Below, one piece after another: positions 55,101 to 61,100 of a stretch of DNA of 64,000 nucleotides; positions within the stretch are counted from its first letter, which is position 1; every line of letters begins with the position of its first letter. The stretch lies in the NCBI RefSeq assembly GCF_025562755.1, contig NZ_CP103300.1:4341001-4405000 (forward strand), in the 5' to 3' direction. Under the pieces are notes generated by a model that was not told the origin of the DNA, ran no database searches, and saw nothing but the letters and a program-made list of their open reading frames with translations. The position numbers and the translations under genes were made by a program. This DNA is from Endozoicomonas euniceicola (GTDB taxonomy: Bacteria > Pseudomonadota > Gammaproteobacteria > Pseudomonadales > Endozoicomonadaceae).

Positions 55101-58100
55101 AGCGGCTCTGGAAAGAACCGGCAACCTGGTTCTGGACGCCAACAGCTATAACCAGAACCAGAGCTTTACCACAGCCGGCGGTGGTGGCTACTACTCCGGC
55201 AGTGCCGCTGAATCGGTGATGGACGCCGGAGACTATGGCAATGGCAAGTACTCCGCTGCGGTTCTTATAGAAGACTGGTCCGGCAATTATCGAATAGTGC
55301 CTGTGGATGCCGGAGGCGTTTATATTTCCGCTGCCAGTAAAACCGATTTCTTTGCCGGCACCGATTCAACCACGGTTTCTGTGGTGGGTGGTTCAGGTGC
55401 GACCTCGCTGGTGGAAGTGGACACTAATGCCAAAGTAGAGCTGGGCGAAAACGTCAGTTTCTCTGCCATGCAGGTGGATATTGATGCGTTCAACAGTGCT
55501 TACCAGATACAGAACCCTTACTACAGTGGCTTCACGTCGTCTATTCACGGTGCCGGAGGCGGTGCGGCTAACGGTACGGCGGGACTTTCTTACCAGAACC
55601 TGAAAAATCTTACCGCTGAAGTCATCGTGGGTAAAAACTCGGTTCTGAAGATATCTGACCTGGCCTGGCTCGACACTACCTACGACCACAGCATTATGTT
55701 GGATGCCAACACGGATTTCTTTGTATACGACGAATCCAAACTGGAAGTTGGCGGTGCTGTACAGGGAGCCGGGGCTGAATCCGACGTGGATGTAAAAACC
55801 CGCAACAAGATCTCTCTGTCAGAAGGGGTCAAGCTCTATAATCCGGCTGGCGAGATTGGCATTGGCACTTACTCCAGGGGGAGTGCGGTGTCTCAGGCTA
55901 ATGTAACAGTCTGGGCTGCGGCAGGTGTCGTTGGTGGTGTCAGTACCGTTGATCTGGATATTCTTAATCAGGTCAATATCGGTAAAAACGTTAATATCAA
56001 TGGTTATGGCAATGTCGGTATCTACAGTGGCCGGGGCAGTCAGTACTTTAATGAAAACCAGCTGACCGGTAATGCCCTCGCCAATGTCTATAACTGGACT
56101 CTGGTTCCCATCCCAGCTGGTAACAAGGCCAGATCCCATATCACCCTGAACAACAAGGTGGAGTTTGCGGATGGTTTCAACATAGGCTCCGACAGCCATG
56201 TGTTTATTGAAGCCAACGAAGGGCTGCTTAGCTCCACTCACAGAGGGGTTGAAAAGAACCCCTACCTGGAACTGTTCAGTTCCGAAACCAAATTTGGCAG
56301 CAGCGATACCAGCACCAGCAATATCCTGACCTTTAACGGCAGTGGTTCGGTAGTGGCAGGGCAGTACGCTTATCAGTGGGTTGAGATCAACACCAACGGC
56401 ACCATCAGCAAGCAGCTCTATCGCTACGGTACGGCAGCACGTATGAACGATAAGTATTCCAGTCGTGCGGAACTGGAGGCCTATATTAAATCGTTGCAGG
56501 ATCGTGTTGATCTGCTGGAGTCCTGGGACGGTTCCAGCATTGTGATTGATGGCGTGACGGTCAGTGATGGCGATGGTGAGGACACCAGCAGTTCATCCGG
56601 CACTGAGTCCGAGACTGTGGTGGATGGTGGTGCGAATCCGTATCTGGCAGAGATTGAAGAACTCAAGTCAGAAATTGTTTTGCTGTCGTCTATCGTCAAT
56701 GACCTGTCTGCCAACCCGAACCACGCCATAAAAGTGGCGAATATTCAGGCGACAGCCGGTAACGTTAACCTGGTCGCTGACACCATCAGCCTGGCAGGCA
56801 GTAACAAGCCCACCTTTACCGCCAAAGGCGACGCTTATATCAAAGTAGACAACAAGACCGATGAACACCTGGTGCTGGAAAACCTGAGTATTACCAACCA
56901 GACCGGCGGTAACGTCTTTGTCACTGGCGGTGCTTCCCTGAGCAGCAGTTATGTGGTTGAACAGTCGTCCGCTAATACCGGTATCATCATCAGCCATGCG
57001 CCCACCGGGGCTAACTACCTGGACTCTGACGTTATTATCAATGGCGCTATTTCCAACCTGTTGTCCAGCGTCAATATTGATGTGGCAGAAGGTGACCTGA
57101 TTCAACAGGCGACCATTGAAGCCAATGCTATCAACCTGAATGTTGAAAATGGCAGCTTGTTGCTGAACTCCGACAAGCCCCAGTCTTACGGGCGTGACCC
57201 CAAAGCGCTGGTCAATTACACCGCAGGCTGGAAACCATCGGCGGAAGGGTTTGTGCAGATTTACCTCAACGATAAGTACCGTACTGCCATTAACGCCACT
57301 GGCATCAATGACTTTAATAACTGGTTTACCGGTCGTGCCATTCGTCACACCGGAGACCAGAAGAGTTATTACCAGGGTGGCGGCTATGGCTACGACGAGA
57401 TGAACATCTACTTCAACTGGGGCTTCAGTGACTCGGCGGAATATCACGGTAACGACGCAGTTGTGTTTGAAATGCGAACCAACAGTGGCAGCCGGGGCGG
57501 CAGCAAGTGGAAGTTCAAGCCGGTGCAGAATCAGCAGTCCAGCCTGAGCAGGAGCGCGACTTATCAACAGGTGAAAAATTCTCTGGGCTCCACCGGCACC
57601 CAGATTATTGGCGAGAAAGTGGTCATTAATGCTGAGCGTCTGGATATCAACGGCAAGATTATTGTGGGTACGGATAATTCATGGTCTGTGGATGTCGGTT
57701 CAGGGTTTGACAGCAAGATTGCGGAATATATAAGAGATGCCGGATTGTCTTCCGGTGATGTGGTGCATATTCGTCCCGGTGAGACTAAATCACTCTGGGT
57801 CAGGGACGCCCTCGGGTTTTATACCCGCAAAACCTATAACTTTGATGTGTCGTCTACAGGCGGCAGTGCCGGTATCGGGTTAACCTATGATATCAGTACC
57901 GGTAAGTTGAAAGCCGATGATATTCCGGTCAGTGGTGGCGGCTATGTCGCCATTCGCGCGCGTATCTCCTCTACCGGACAGGACGGCAATATCACCGTCA
58001 AAGATGGGCTGGGCCAAATCGATATCAACAACGATTCCAGCAAACAGCTGGTGCTGGGTACGATCAGTGCCGGGGATGATGCGACCGGTGTGATCCGTAT

Positions 58101-61100
58101 TACTGACCTGAATAAGAGAAAGAATGGCAGTCATTACAGTGAATGGTTTGTCCACTCGCCCGGAAACCGGATCAGGCAATATGAAACCAGCGCCTGGTCT
58201 GTGAGTTATGACGAGTCCAACTATGTAAGAAGTCTTGGTGGTACGGGTACTACCTCGACCATGACGTATAACCCGCTGGCGGGGCAGCTGTTTTATATTC
58301 GTGAAGGTGCCACAGTCGCCCGGAGCTTCGATCCACCGGGAGAGAGTTCAGCACCCTACGATGGCAAGAGCATAGACGGTTACTTTGCAAAATACCCTAA
58401 CACCCTTGGCAACTGGTATTACGAACAAAACTGGAATACCGAAACCAGTTATTACACCTCCTGTACCTATAAGCCGGAAGCCTGTGCAAACGGTACAGCC
58501 AGTAACTATCTGACCCAGGTGTACGACTATGGTGGTGAGAATGTCTGGCGGGTGAAGTGGGGGCTGAGCTACGACAAGTATTACGGCAGCAATATGACCA
58601 ATGTTGACCCTCTGGTGAACGTTGCCTACCGGATGTGGATGGATGCCCATACTTATGTGAAGGCTGATAACCCTATTACCTTCCAGTTTACCGGGGCGGC
58701 CAATGGTTTTATTGACCTGACCTCCAAAGCCGGTATTGAGCTGACGGGTAATATTTATAACCCCAGTGGCAGCACCAATATCAGTACCCTTGGCAGTTTG
58801 CAGACATCCAAATCGACCGCTATTACCTCTGATATCACCACTCTGTCGTCAAGGGGCAGTATTGGCAGCCGGGATAATGCCCTGTCCATTATCACCGATG
58901 AGCTGGGTATGACCTCCACCCACGGCTCTCTCTTCTTTAATGTAACGGGTGCCGATGGTGAGGTTGAGTTACGCCATCTGAAGGCCAGGTACGACATTGT
59001 TGGTGTGTTTGATAAGGGCATAGTGGCGAAAGACAGCAGCACCATTATTCAGTCAGACCAGCTGGATCTGACCAGCTCTACCGGTGGCATTGGTAAGGTA
59101 GGCACCATTGGTAATACCAGTTCTTACCAGTTTATTAATATTTCCACTGCTGGGGCTGTGAAGCTTAACGCCGCTACGGATATTGCCGTCAATCAGGCCA
59201 GTGGTGATCTGGAGTTATACAGTGCCAATGCCAGTGAAGAAGTGGTGATTAAACTGGGTAATGGTCGTCTGACCAATGGTATTGGCCGACTGGATAAGAC
59301 GGATGAAGAGCTGGCCTACGACGCTTCGGTCTGGGACAGCCTGAACCTGCTGAGTGACGATGCAGGTGCCGTAACGGTGTCGTCTTATGAGAACCAGTTT
59401 ACCCATAAATACCACACTTACTGGATGCTCAAACAGAGACTGTCGGACGACAGTGATGCAGGTTTTACTATTGAACCTGCTTTTGTTGAAGCGCTTAAGC
59501 TGCGTTATGTGGTAGTCGATGAAGCTTTGCTCACCGATACCATCAAGGCAGAATACCAGGGACTTGAGCAATGGTTTGCCGACCAGACCGCAGTGGCTGA
59601 TGTATACGTTAAGCCTGAGGATGCTGTGGGTATTGAGCAGAAAGGTACGCTTCTGGGTTATGACTACGGCAACTTACTAACCGGCAGTTACGATAAGGAC
59701 TATCAGCTGACGTTGGCAAAAGACTCCAGCTGGTACACCAATATGGTCGAAGGCGCGCGCTGGAAGCAGAGTCAGCTGGATATCAGTATCTCTTCCACCG
59801 CCCTGAATGGAGATGCCTCCAGCCAGATCACCAACCGTGACGCCAATATTACGGCGTCTGCCGTACACCTGATAGCCAGCGGTGGCAGTGTCGGCGAGAA
59901 CCTCAGTGATCTGGTTTTCAGTATCAAACGTGATGGCACAGGCAGTATTACGGATGCCCAGAAATCTGCCCTGTTGGCAGCCGGTGCCGGGGATATTTCA
60001 ACCGAGGTGACAAAGGACTCTGTTACTTTCCGGGTGAAGCAGGTCGACCCTATCAAGATTGATGTGTCGGGAGAGCTTTATGCTGCGGCCACCGATGAGA
60101 TTTATATTGAATCAACCGACAGTCTGACCATCGGGCATTTGTCTTCAGCCAATAGCGACATACGGCTAATTGTGGATGGTTCTATTGGTGCTAAAACCGG
60201 TTTGACCAATATCATCGCCCGTGACCTCTATCTTTCCAATACCCAGGGCAATATTGGCTCGAAGAGCGGTGCGGTTAAATTCGATCTTTCCGGAGCTTTG
60301 CGTCAGGCAGGGGCAGCATCGGATATGTATCTTCATCACCTGAACGGTGACCTCTATCTCGGTGCTGTCAGTGCCGGTGGGCTGCTGTCTGTCTATAACA
60401 ATAACGACTTGCTGGCTTACGACAGTAACAGTTTTGTTGCTGCCGACACATTTAATCTTGATGTTGATAGCCACAATATCGGTACCAGCACAAATGCACT
60501 GAACCTGATTATGTCAGGCACAGGTGGTTTTAACGGGGATGCAGGCAATGCCTGGCTCAATGTAAAAGACACCAGTCTGTTTACTCTGGATCAGGTCGAT
60601 ATTGATAACCACCTTGATCTTACCAGTGTCGGTGGTCTGGATATTCAGGGTGATCTTAATGCAGGTAGTCTGACACTGGATGTGCTGGGCAATATCAGCT
60701 CGGGTGATAACCTGCGGATGCAAGTCAGTAACGTGATGAACGTTGATGGGGCGGCTATCAATCTGGATGGTATCCATACGACAGCTGGCGAGGCACATAT
60801 TTATGCCCGAAGTGGCGCACTGACTGTTGGTGATTTAACCGCAGTTAAAGGCCCGTTAACCCTGCTGGCCAATGGTCAGTTAAACATCAAGGGCGATGTG
60901 TTAACGCAAGCTGGAAATCTGGTGGCAGACGCTCAGATTATAGCCATGGACAGTCAGGCAACCGCAGGCAGTGCGGCCAATATGACCCTGACCGCTTCAG
61001 AGTCCATGAACCTCTATAACCTTACGGCTGACCAGGGTAAGGCCATCCTGACCACATCAAACCACCTTGAACCCACTTATGGTGCGATCAGTGTTAACAA